DNA of 64,000 nt from Hedera helix (Eukaryota > Streptophyta > Magnoliopsida > Apiales > Araliaceae). Below, piece by piece: positions 1 to 9,249 of the stretch. A model generated the notes under the pieces. That model made no database searches. It saw only the letters and a list, made by a program, of their open reading frames with translations, and was not told where the DNA came from. Made by a program: the position numbers and the translations under genes. The stretch's first letter is position 1. Each line of letters opens with the position of its first letter. The stretch covers positions 10,519,222 through 10,583,221 of the forward strand of contig OX359270.1 in the NCBI GenBank assembly GCA_947179155.2. Direction: 5' to 3'.

Positions 1-1
1 G

Positions 2-89
2 TTGGGCGTACTAACAAGTACAACTGTTAAACCAGCCATTGAAGCAATGAAGCAGCAGATGACCCCTGCTGCGAAACCAAAATTTTAGT
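2..89 (+). CDS. C-terminal end of a virion-sense viral ORF (partial)
   Basis: An open frame enters from the left edge and stops at TAG 87-89. It encodes about 28 residues ending in AAKPKF. The stop lies 22 bp from the stop of the minus-strand REn frame. This tail-to-tail arrangement is what geminiviruses show between the coat protein or movement gene and the complementary-sense unit. The fragment is too short for me to say whether it is coat or movement protein. Poly(A)-like signals lie close by on both strands (AATAAA around 146 on plus, its complement around 97). Confidence 0.4.
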
Positions 90-111
90 TTTTACTTTAT
101 TATTTTGTTGA

Positions 112-585
112 TTATTGTAAAGGCCTGCTGCGCTTACCACCATCAATAAAGGGTTTTCTAAATTTTGGTATTTCGTATCTGGCTCTGATACGCATGGTAA
201 AGTAATCCTCCGTCACAGAGTTGGGAAAAATCGAGGTCATCCAAGTGGTGATATTCAGTATCCCTGTTTTGATCCTCAGCGTCTTTCGGAGGTTGTAATT
301 AAAACGTATTGTAGTTATGAACTGGTTGTCGTTCATTGTTGTCTTGGACCGGAAGTGAAGGGGTTTTTTTATTTCGTCTGATAAGACCCCTGTTTGCATG
401 AGACGGTAGCAGTTGGTGGTCGGCATTGCAACCATTGACATAAAAGAGTTGGCAGCCGCAGTTGAATTTAATTTGCTTCCTCTTCGTCTTCTTCTTCGAT
501 CTCGCGTGCTGGGGTTTGATTTTGGGAGGTGTTGGAGAAGAACGATTGGGTGACGAAGAAAAATTCTGCGTTTGACAGTGTCCAC
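112..585 (-). CDS. C3: Geminivirus replication enhancer (REn/C3)-like protein, 157 aa
   Basis: The C-terminal two thirds matches the replication enhancer family. The segment IRFNYNLRK at residues 93-101 is followed by the conserved spacing to a tryptophan-containing stretch (TTWMTS). REn binds Rep and host PCNA and raises viral DNA replication in the nucleus. The frame overlaps the 3' half of TrAP and the 3' end of Rep in the order seen in begomoviruses. At 157 residues it is longer than the usual 132-134. The extra length is a basic N-terminal part, RDRRRRRR at about 28-35, that is read over Rep's acidic tail; a start at an internal Met (for example residue 49, 51 or 54) is possible. No internal stop. 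Whether it is expressed in the plant is unknown. Confidence 0.82.
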   Translation of the reverse strand: MDTVKRRIFLRHPIVLLQHLPKSNPSTRDRRRRRRGSKLNSTAAANSFMSMVAMPTTNCYRLMQTGVLSDEIKKPLHFRSKTTMNDNQFITTIRFNYNLRKTLRIKTGILNITTWMTSIFPNSVTEDYFTMRIRARYEIPKFRKPFIDGGKRSRPLQ

Positions 586-607
586 TCTTTGAGGGAGACA
601 TTCTCAA
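299..607 (-). CDS. C2: Geminivirus transcriptional activator (TrAP/C2)-like protein, 102 aa
   Basis: The frame starts inside the 3' end of Rep and runs past it, as begomovirus C2 does. It has the family pattern: a Ser/Pro-rich N-terminus, a basic nuclear-localisation run at residues 37-47 (RSKKKTKRKQ), then the zinc-binding region beginning FNCGC at 48-52 with Cys50, Cys52, Cys60 and His64/His70. TrAP activates virion-sense promoters and suppresses host silencing in begomoviruses. The family C-terminus is normally acidic; here it is rather neutral (ends NYNTF) and the protein is somewhat short compared with about 130 residues, so the activation domain may be reduced. No internal stop codon. 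Confidence 0.82.
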   Translation of the reverse strand: MRMSPSKSGHCQTQNFSSSPNRSSPTPPKIKPQHARSKKKTKRKQIKFNCGCQLFYVNGCNADHQLLPSHANRGLIRRNKKTPSLPVQDNNERQPVHNYNTF

Positions 608-1544
608 TTCGATCTAGGAATTCTTTATATGACGTTTCGGGCCCACGGTTGCATAGAAAAATGGTCGGTACTCCCCCTTTTATCATAATAGGTTTGGCGT
701 ACTTACAATTTGATCTCCAGTTGTGCTGGCTTCCAAAGAACTCTCTCCAGTGCTTGACGTACTTTGGAGGTACGTCATCAATGACGTTATAATATACGTC
801 ATTGTTATGCTTGGCCATATCTAAGTGGCCACAATAATAGTTATGTGGGCCTAAGGACCGAGCCCAAAGAGTTTTTCCTAAGCGAGATGGACCCTCGATT
901 ACAATAGACTTGGGCCTATAAGACCTGTGCTCCTTATCACGAATGTTATCCCTGGCCCATTCTTGAAGGTCCACAGGGACGTTGTTGAATTCTGTGGATG
1001 GACTGATGTACACTTCTGGGCCTTTTTGGAACATTCGATCCCAATTGTGCGAGAGTCTTTCCCAATTGTTCCAATACGTTCTGGAATCACCCTCCATGAT
1101 CATCTTCATAGCAATTTCCTTATCTTTGGTGGCAAGCGCAGCGTAATAAAGCTGATTTAAGCTTTCAGCAGAAACTTGTGTTTTTGAATTATCAATAAAA
1201 GTACCATGCTCACAGTAATCCCCTCCTTTCGAAATATAGGATTGAACTGCGGCAGCATTTTTAGCAGATTGAATATTGGGATGAAAACGAGTTGAACGAG
1301 TGTTAGAAACCAAATCGAAGAATTTTTGGTTTGTAGTTTGAAATTTGGCACTGAATTGAATGAGACAATGAAGATGTGGAGTTCCATCTTCATGGAGTTC
1401 AGCACAGACACGTATGTATACGGGAGTAATGGAGTAATTGATCTTGAGCAAGAGCTCAAGACACTCTGTTTTTGGTAATGGGCATCTTGGATAAATTAAG
1501 AAAATATTTCTGGATTGAAGTCTGAAGGAATTCTGTCGAGGCAT
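468..1544 (-). CDS. C1: Geminivirus replication initiator protein Rep (C1), 358 aa, intact frame
   Basis: A full-length Rep of typical length (about 350-360). The N-terminal HUH endonuclease domain has motif I FLIYPRC (15-21), motif II HLHCLIQF (57-64), the geminivirus Rep sequence around 75-92, and motif III with catalytic Tyr103 and Lys106 (YISK). The C-terminal SF3 helicase has Walker A GPSRLGKT (218-225), Walker B VIDDVP (254-259) and motif C FLCN (296-299). All catalytic residues I can check are present and there is no stop or frameshift. Rep nicks the nonanucleotide of the origin and drives rolling-circle replication in the nucleus. The start lies about 140 bp from the origin hairpin, with a TATA-like element between. 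The C-terminus is an unusual acidic tail (EEEDEEE). An open frame this long in an integrated copy suggests recent insertion or selection. Confidence 0.95.
   Translation of the reverse strand: MPRQNSFRLQSRNIFLIYPRCPLPKTECLELLLKINYSITPVYIRVCAELHEDGTPHLHCLIQFSAKFQTTNQKFFDLVSNTRSTRFHPNIQSAKNAAAVQSYISKGGDYCEHGTFIDNSKTQVSAESLNQLYYAALATKDKEIAMKMIMEGDSRTYWNNWERLSHNWDRMFQKGPEVYISPSTEFNNVPVDLQEWARDNIRDKEHRSYRPKSIVIEGPSRLGKTLWARSLGPHNYYCGHLDMAKHNNDVYYNVIDDVPPKYVKHWREFFGSQHNWRSNCKYAKPIMIKGGVPTIFLCNRGPETSYKEFLDRIENVSLKEWTLSNAEFFFVTQSFFSNTSQNQTPAREIEEEDEEEAN
1157..1459 (-). CDS. C4: C4-like ORF nested within Rep
   Basis: The frame lies inside the N-terminal half of Rep in a different frame, at the position of begomovirus C4. 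From the internal Met at residue 23 or 25 onward (start near 1393 or 1387) the pattern resembles C4: short Ser/Asn-rich segment, then TKNSSIW and a Q-L-I-F-I-P-like stretch where begomoviruses have QPGQHISIRT. C4 proteins are membrane- or nucleus-associated pathogenicity and silencing-suppression factors. The usual N-myristoylation Gly2 is absent from all candidate starts. Overprinted frames can stay open by chance, so confidence is moderate. Confidence 0.5.
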   Translation of the reverse strand: MSSCSRSITPLLPYTYVSVLNSMKMELHIFIVSFNSVPNFKLQTKNSSIWFLTLVQLVFIPIFNLLKMLPQFNPIFRKEGITVSMVLLLIIQKHKFLLKA

Positions 1545-1640
1545 TTTAGGAAGAAGGAAACTAACTACTCGGAATAGTAATAACCGTTTATAACCGCTTC
1601 TTCAAAGTCCTGAATATGCTGGAGTAGCGGAGTGACTTTT

Positions 1641-1650
1641 TTATAATATA
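1641..1650 (-). promoter_or_regulatory. TATA-like element of the Rep leftward promoter
   Basis: On the minus strand this reads TATATTATAA, about 100 bp upstream of the Rep start and between Rep and the origin hairpin. This is the place where geminiviruses carry the complementary-sense TATA box. Confidence 0.45.
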
Positions 1651-1686
1651 AAAAAGTATGAAAAGACGATTTTGCCCTTGCCCTCT

Positions 1687-1724
1687 GGGAACGCCTCTAT
1701 CTATAATATTACAGAGGCGTTCCC
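1687..1724. other. Geminivirus origin of replication hairpin
   Basis: A perfect 12 bp stem (1687-1698 pairing with 1713-1724, GGGAACGCCTCT and its complement) encloses a 14 nt loop. The loop contains TAATATTAC at 1704-1712, the invariant nonanucleotide nicked by Rep between TAATATT and AC. The stem is GC-rich and the loop AT-rich, exactly as in functional origins. Not one base of stem or nonanucleotide has decayed. Confidence 0.95.
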
Positions 1725-1754
1725 TGCCACGTGTCCGCTGGCGATTGGTGGAGA

Positions 1755-1776
1755 GGGAATATTCGGGGAATATTCG
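1755..1776 (+). repeat. Iteron-like tandem repeat beside the origin
   Basis: The 11-mer GGGAATATTCG occurs twice back to back (1755-1765 and 1766-1776), about 30 bp from the hairpin. Rep-binding iterons are short repeats near the origin, but begomovirus iterons usually lie on the Rep side; here the repeat lies on the virion-sense side. The 11-mer also contains the palindrome GAATATTC. Confidence 0.5.
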
Positions 1777-1959
1777 CTACAGTGAGGGTAGTACGGTCAG
1801 GGGCATTTTGGGAAAAAAAATATGAACAGGGTACGCGCAGCGCCTTTTTGGGCGAGAAGTGAGTACTATAGCGAAAGGTGAGTTAGTTGGGCACTGTAGT
1901 TAAATGAAACGACACGAGAGGTGTCGTTTTGTGGAGTAGTTTGGAAGATTCCTTCTGAC

Positions 1960-2784
1960 ACCTTATTAAAGCAATGAGACCCACTGACATGCTGTCAGCG
2001 CTTTAGTCTGGTTAGTGGGGGACAAAAAAGTACACGTGTATTTTTTGCGTATCTACTTTTTCTGACACCTTCAGTGTTTTGACTGATTTACAAGATGGGT
2101 GCATATGGGTCATTTTCAATATATATTTACTCTTTTGTATTACGTGACAGTTTCCCCGACCATGTCTTTCTCCTGGTCCCTGACCACGAGCTGGCAGGCA
2201 GAAGTAATCAGAAAATGGAACATCAGTTCCAATCCCAGATAATGGATCAAACATCTCATCCAGAATCCCTTTGTCATAAAAAAGAGCATATCGAGTCCTC
2301 CGATAAACACGCTTTCTGTAGGGCGATCTAATAACCACCTTGTTTCCTGGAACAAACAACTTCCTCTTTCCACCGTATTTTTGAGGAGTAACCGGATCCA
2401 ATCCTCTCTTACGTTGAGTATTCACTCTCATCTTAGACAAATTAAAAGTACAATAATCTCAGTACACAATAAACGTATAATAAGTACCTACTTATAAGAA
2501 CAAATATAATGAAAAAAATAATCAGGGTCAGTATCAAACTATGATCTTCCAGAGTATAAGAAGAAATAAACATCAGTTAATGGGTCTCGAAACCATCACG
2601 TAATACAAAAGAGTAAATATATATTGAAAATGACCCATATACACCCATTTTGTAAATCAGTCAAAACGCTGAAGGCGTCAGAAAAAGTAGATATGCAAAA
2701 AATGCATATCTACCTTTGGTCCCCCACTAACCAGACAAAAGCACTGACAGCATGTCAGTTTGTCCCACTGCTTTAATAAAGTGT
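1960..2784. repeat. Inverted repeat, arms about 195 bp, flanking the coat-protein-like fragment
   Basis: The segment about 1960-2155 reappears in reverse complement at about 2580-2784, roughly nine bases in ten matching by eye. The shared stretch includes the palindrome CTGACATGCTGTCAG. About 425 bp between the arms holds the 5' part of the coat-protein-like ORF. A transcript through the region would fold into a long hairpin. The right arm ends where plant DNA begins. Confidence 0.88.
2012..2440 (-). pseudogene. Coat-protein-like N-terminal fragment, misoriented and truncated
   Basis: The 142-codon frame has a strongly basic N-terminus (QRKRG, KYGGKRK, SPYRKRVYRRTR), as in geminivirus coat proteins that need DNA binding and nuclear import. 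A stretch like LPARGQGPGERHGRG follows around residues 82-96, resembling the turn before the jelly-roll in such proteins. The last 40 residues run through the left inverted-repeat arm and end at a stop where a normal coat protein (about 250 aa) would be less than half complete. It lies on the same strand as Rep, which is the wrong orientation for a geminivirus and points to inversion. The right arm carries a second, divergent copy of the same coding stretch on the plus strand without the N-terminus. The family assignment rests on composition and position, not a strong match; a nuclear-shuttle-type protein is an alternative. Confidence 0.5.
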
Positions 2785-5663
2785 GTTTGTGTGTGTGATT
2801 GTTTTCTCTCAAAATTATATTAATTTATTAATTTTAAGCAACTTATATATTATTAGATATTACAATTAAATTAAATTTTTAGTTATTTAAAGTTATAGAT
2901 TCTATGAGAAGCCTCAATTTTGTGAAAGCGAAATATTGATATTGATTATTTATTGCTGAACAGAGTTAATTGGTAAAACAAAATTATGAATTAAAATAAA
3001 GCTTTTTTCTTAACTCTAACCCATTTTAATTAGGCATTACTAAAAGTTTTAATTTAAAATTTGAAGTAATTTACTTATAAGAAAAAATGGGTAAATAAGG
3101 CTAAAAACTAATGAATTTATACATTTTTTTTTTGTTTTAAACAACCAAGTAAAAAAATTTTTAGTTAAACATCAAAGTAAAGTTTTCACTTTTTTTAACA
3201 AACGTCAGTTGACCAAGTCTGATCGCCTATTTTTATTGAACTGACTTTTTAAATCATTTTTTTCTAATAAATAATTATGTGAATATTGTGACATGGATTT
3301 TTTAATGACATGGATTTTTAATATTTGATAGCAAAGAATAAAGTGACATTATGACATGACTTTATTTTATTTTTAACCTTTTCCCTCCACATAAAATTAA
3401 TATAATAGAAATAGACTGATCTACATATGACCGTAGAGGGGATCGATCAATTGAACAAATAGATAATCAACCAAAGTCAATATAAACTTTAGAGGATTGA
3501 TTTGAAATGTTTCCAGCCATATAAGAGCCAGAGCTAAAGAGAAATATCCTAAAAGCTCATGAGTATAAGAAATCATCAGAATCATTCTACTGATAAATTC
3601 TTTTAAAAGAGCTTAATGTTAACTTGACAGGACCTCAACAACAACTACATCAACAGTAAAGTCAGGACTATGTGACTTGCCTGTTTTAGAGGAATCAACC
3701 TTAAAATGGGAAGAGGACTATGTGTCCTGAGGAGAAAATTGAGCGAGGCTCATCTGATTCAAAGGAATCAACCTTTATTAAGGGAAGAAGACTTAGTGTC
3801 CTAGAGATTTGAAAGTACTTAGTGTCCAACTTGTAAGGACTTAGTGTCCATTTATCTTTAGTAGAAGAAAGGAGTATGACTAGTTTAGGATCCGAACCTC
3901 ATAAAAATTCATGTGTCCTCAGTGTCTCTTAACCTCTTTCTTTATCTTTCAATATGCCATATATATTATGAATGTTATGTGCATATGATCTCTTTTCATT
4001 AGCAAATTAAATACAGAACTGTTGGTTTTAAATCATAGATCAGAAAGGGGATTTATCAAATAAACTTTTTTCGTAGCACAAGTAATCGCTTAAATATTTG
4101 ATAAATGTTTTAAAAGTAAAACAATACAGTAAATGTATAGTGATCTATTCAGCCCTCTTCTAGATCACATTTATGTACCTTTGAGAAATAATAATGATGA
4201 TTTAATTAAGATAAATGAACTAACATAGATAACAAAACAAAGGTTAATTGGGTAGAATTGTGAGATTTTACTAGGGTTAGAAACCTTCAGAATCCCCGTA
4301 CACACACACACACATGTATACACACACACACACATGTGTGTGTGTGTGTGTGTGTGTTTAGCCCTCTTCTAGATCACATTTATGTACCTCTGAGAAATAA
4401 TAATGATGATTTAATTTAGATAAATGAATTTACATAGAGAACAAAACAAAGGTTAATTGGGTAGAATTGTGAGATTTTACTAGGGTTAGAAACCTTCAGA
4501 ATCCCCGTACACACACACACACATGTGTGTGTGTGTGTGTGTGTCTGATTGTGATTGTTTTCTCTCAAAATTATATTAATTTATTAATTTTAAACAACTT
4601 ATATATTATTAGATATTACAATTAAATTAAATTTTTAGTTACTTAAAGTTATAGATTCTGTGAGAAGCCTCAATTTTGTGAGAGCGAAATATTGATATTG
4701 ATTATTTATTGATGAACAAAGTTAATTGGTAAAACAAAATTATGAATTAAAATAGAGCTTTTTTCCTAACTTTAACCCATTTTATTAATTAGGCATAATT
4801 AAAAGTTTTATTTTAAAATTTGAAGTAATTTACTTATAAGAAAATATGGGTAAATGAGGCTAAAAACTAATGAATTTATACATTTTTTTTTTCTGTTTTA
4901 AACAACCAAGTAAAAAAAATTCTAATTAAACATCAAAGTAAAGAGAAAGAATTTATTTTCACTTTTTTTAACAAATGTTAGTTGACCAAATTTGTTCGCC
5001 TATTTTTGTTGAACTGGCTTTTTAAATCATTTTTTTCCAATAAATAATTATATGAATATTGTGACATGGATTTTTTAATGGCATGGATTTTTAATATTTG
5101 ATAGCAAAGAATAAAGTGACATTATGACATGAATTTATTTTATTTTTAACCTTTTTTCTCCACATAAAATTAATATAATTAATTAATTATTCATTTCCTC
5201 TATCACAAAATTTGCATAATTTTATTTTTGCAACCCTCGACCTTCAATCTTTATCCCATATAGCTACCATCTTCACCCTACCTCCACCATCCCAATATCA
5301 CTAGTAACTCATTCGGTGTCAAAGAGCCTTTGTTCCAAGTCTATAGTCTTACTTTCTTTCATATTCTCTTTTATTTAGATCTAGATTGGTGTAATAAAGT
5401 TTTTTTTTCCAACAACGTATAAGCTCTCCCCAGGAGTTTAAGTCAAGCTTTACTCGATTTTTTAGATCAACACCAAAATCTCGGATCACTACGATGAGTT
5501 CTCGAATCACTTAGGGAGAAGGTAAGAGAAGTCTGGATGATGACCAAGGACACAACATTTTACGACCCTTTTGTATCACTATGTTATTTACTCTTAAACT
5601 CGCTTTCGATTACTCCAACACTTTGACCTATGAATAGATCTGTAATGAGATCTGCCATAAAAT

Positions 5664-5710
<47 letters not shown>

Positions 5711-5812
5711 GAAGAATAAGAGAAATTTAAGAAAAGAATTAGGCACCCATGGAAGAGGTGGTAAATCTTAAAGGTAAGAAGAGCCCCAAATTTCTTGAAT
5801 AGATGTAACTAT
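2785..5812. repeat. Plant non-coding DNA with direct duplications and CA/TG tracts
   Basis: No gene is visible. Segment 2797-3406 is repeated in direct orientation at 4553-5179 with about 5% differences and small indels. A second pair, 4151-4318 and 4360-4527, is almost identical and each copy ends in a CA tract. The two CA tracts are followed by TG tracts (about 4300-4357 and 4508-4543), forming perfect dinucleotide palindromes able to extrude as hairpins. A further pure CA tract lies at about 5665-5704. The stretch 3430-4140 between the duplicates holds phrases such as GGACTTAGTGTCC repeated loosely around 3715-3870, with no readable protein. Confidence 0.75.
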
Positions 5813-7475
5813 TGTCACGCCCCAAAAATCTGTGTCCTCTCCACAACGGATCCGATGCTGACTATTCAACATCTTTCATAACATTTATCAACAATTTAAT
5901 TGATACAAATTCATTTATTTAAAACTTAACACCATACTCTTTATTCCAGAATCGTATGATTTATAATTTTCCTATTACATCCCAAAATCATATAAGTTAT
6001 GATTTCTTCTATTACATTAATTATGAGTATTTCATAAACTCACAACCCAACACTAAATCATTCTTCTTAAATTCTTCTCCATTTATCCATCCGAGACTCG
6101 TAATATTAGCACCATCTATTTATCCAAGATTCACAATATTAACAATGAGAACGTTCCCAAGAATGAAAGGGCTTTTGGTTAAAATGGCGCGCAATTAGAT
6201 AACCACGTTCCTCGACAGAACTTTCTATGTATTACCAATAATGCTCTCTCAGATTGATAGATTTTTAATAATATTATCTAGTGTAGTTAAATGATTCACA
6301 AAATTTACAACTTTAAGTTCTAATACATTTAAAGAAAACAATAATAATATGTTTCTTAATCAAACTTCATTTCTTTCCTTTACTGCCAGACTCTTTTGAT
6401 AATTTTTCCTTAACTGCAAATTAAGAATATTTGCAAGAATGAGCTAAAAGTGCTCAGCAAGTATAAAGAATTCATATATATTCTAATTCAAAGAATAGAA
6501 ACTCAATAACAAAAGATATCAATAATTTTTCATAAATAGTAAAGTTGAATGATTGTTAAACCAAGAACTAATAATAAATCTCTTCCCCGTCACATCATTA
6601 TTGCTACAAATATTCCATTAGTGTTTATCGATTTTTTGATAATTAAGTAAAGATCATGACACATTCGTATAGACAGTACAGAAAGCGGTTAGCCAACATA
6701 TCATGCATCCCCCTTACGAATAAAGGGTTGTTCAACTCAGTTACTAACATACAGATTATCACAACAAAATAATTTGGTTTGACACAATAAACTTATCTAA
6801 AATAAAGAATTATAACAATTCAATATCTCAACAATAATCATACCGATTGGAATAGCTCACAAATCAACTTAAGCTGAATCAAATGGCAAATAACTCATTT
6901 TACTAAAACCTTTCACATAAAATAATAAACTTCACATAACAATTAAAATTCAACAATTTAAAACCACGTTGCTGCACGGAGTGCATAAGAGTAAGACGAC
7001 TTGCATGCTCCGTCTGTACCGTTTATGCTAATTTATGTTCTTCGTACGACCTACATAGTACATGAGATTAATATTATCATTTAGCCACAATTATGACTTC
7101 TATCTCTAGTTCATTTTTAACTAGCCTTATACATGCTCTTAATTTCAATTCTTTAATTTTTACAACGCCCGATAAGTTCCGACATTGTAAAACTTAACTG
7201 TGCAAGGCATGGCTCGAGCGTTGTGTCCCTCAAGACCAATGTTGCGGCACTGCCATACCAACTACCCTAAATAATTTTAGAAGTTTAAAATAGACAACTG
7301 GAATTAAACAACCTGACCCGTCTGTTTTACCAATAGTGTGTTTGGCAACCTGTCTAACCAAATTATTAACTAGTTGCTTCATTGAGTAAATAGCTAGTTT
7401 ATCATGATCTATGACTCACTAACACTATAATACAAAATCATAAACCTAAACATACATTATTTCGTGAATTCTAAT

Positions 7476-9097
7476 TGATAAGTAGGCTTTATACCTATAT
7501 ATTGACTATCTTTTAGCTTAATAATTTGTGAGTTCTTAAGTATTTTATATTAGTTTTAAATGTTTTATGTGTTTTGATGTCATTTTGTAAGAATTGGAGT
7601 AAAGGCTTGGTAGATCAAAGTTTGGAGTTGCTATACTTGTATTTTCAGCTTGCCAATTACACAGCAGTCACTTTAGGCCTAATTTCGACCTTGATCCAGC
7701 CATAATCTTTTAAATCCTAAAACATGTTTGAAACAACTTAAATCATCTTAATTGGAGTTCAGATGAGAAAATTATGACCATTTTTTCAACAGATGCTGAA
7801 GCAACCAAAATCCTGAAATTTTAGGCAACGGACAAAACCGTTGCTAAGGCTCCTAAGCTGCGCCCGGGACACGGCCAGACTTGTTTTTAACGTGTTTTTG
7901 CATGTTTTTTTTACTCCGAATTAAATTTGGGTGTCCTACTATGTTAGGAATTGGACTTGTAACTTATAAATACACTATGAGACCCTTATTTTCAAGATAT
8001 TAGAATAGAGACTAACACAGTTAGCAGTATATTAGAGTAGAAAATCAAGATTTTTATCAAGATCTAAAAAATGATTCTCACAAGGATTCAAGATTGAAGG
8101 AAGAATTAGAGATTGTGTTTCATGAATTAGATCTTTTCTCTCTAACTCTTTTATTTTAATTATTGTAATTCTTGAGATGATGATTTTTAATATTATGAAT
8201 GAGTTTTTTTATTTAGTTATGAACTAAACAATTAATTAAGATTGCAACGGAACCCAATATGTAGTTAATATTAATTCTCTTTATTTTTGATTATGTTTGA
8301 TTATATATGAATTGTTTATCATATTTTGTGCATTAAAATACTAATCATCTATAGTAATTAATCTAATATTCTATATGAAGTTGACAAATGGATTATAGAA
8401 CTATATATAAATGTTTTTATGCTAAATATTTGTGGACAATAATGTATTAATTAATTAATTGCAGGTAATTATTAGGATAAGCTATATAAAATTGGGAGAT
8501 GGAATATAGATTTTGATCTGAATATGATATCGTATGTTCATAAAATCTGAAAAGGGTTATATGATTAATATATAGGACAAGAATATACCTATATATCTTT
8601 TGCAGCCATAGAGAGAATCTGAGCTTAAAATCTTAATTAATATATTCCACATAGCAGTATAATGATTTAATTAATTAAGATGTTCCATATTAATTTTGTT
8701 GCCTTAGGGTTAGATTTAGAAGGATTTGTTTATATGACTATCGGAAGAAGTGTATAAATACTATAAAGAATTCTCAGTTAACAATTTTATAATTAATTCT
8801 TTAAAAAGGGATTGAAGAAATTTAAATGAAGTATTGAAAAAAATTATAATTTTAAGTAGTTAAAATCTGATATTAATTATTTTCATTAGATAAATTTAGT
8901 TTTTTGTTTAATTAGAATTTACTTTTTTACTTCATAACATTAATCTATTGTTTAAATAAAATTAATTTGGTTAAGGATTAGTAATTGGTAATTATTATTA
9001 AATAATTCTCTGTGGGAACAATGACTTGCTTGTCATTATAGTGTTATTCGATCACGTATAGTTGCTTATGAAATCCTAAGTTAAAAATAGGCAAACA
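7476..9097 (+). repeat. 5' LTR of the Athila/Tat-like element
   Basis: A 1622 bp repeat starting TGATAAGTAGG and ending AGGCAAACA. It matches 12981-14560 along its length with scattered differences. Confidence 0.88.
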
Positions 9098-9249
9098 AGT
9101 TTTTGGCGCTGTTGCCGATGAATTAATTTAATAATTTTTGCCAATATTAATTTATGTCAAATTAATTTTAATTTAAACATTTTCATTTTATTTTAATTTT
9201 AATGTTTACTTCTTTTTCAGGTTAAAGGAAGGACGAGGATCAAAAATTG

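Larger units (their letters stand above)
1..2785. mobile_element. Endogenous geminivirus-like insertion, rearranged, running off the left edge
   Basis: This block has the gene order of a begomovirus-type genome. Complementary-sense REn, TrAP, C4 and Rep lie on the minus strand, followed by an intergenic region with the TAATATTAC hairpin and then coat-protein-like sequence. A plus-strand reading frame ends just before the REn stop, as expected where the two transcription units converge. The right end (about 2785) runs directly into a TG repeat and ordinary plant DNA that is duplicated 1.76 kb further on, so this is integrated DNA and not a free viral circle. The coat-protein side is broken: an N-terminal fragment lies in the wrong orientation between inverted repeats. 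Integrated geminiviral sequences are known from tobacco and yams. The genus is not certain. The insertion continues left of the window. Confidence 0.88.

Noticed and set aside
529..1160. Plus-strand ORFs under the viral Rep gene
   Set aside because: They are shadows of the conserved Rep reading frame on the other strand.
1..2785. Contaminating free virus instead of an integrated copy
   Set aside because: The right end joins plant DNA that recurs 1.76 kb away and the coat-protein part is rearranged; long reads are still needed to be sure.
5956..6198. 80-codon ORF in the first long TG...CA element
   Set aside because: No family resemblance and it lies in LTR-like non-coding sequence.
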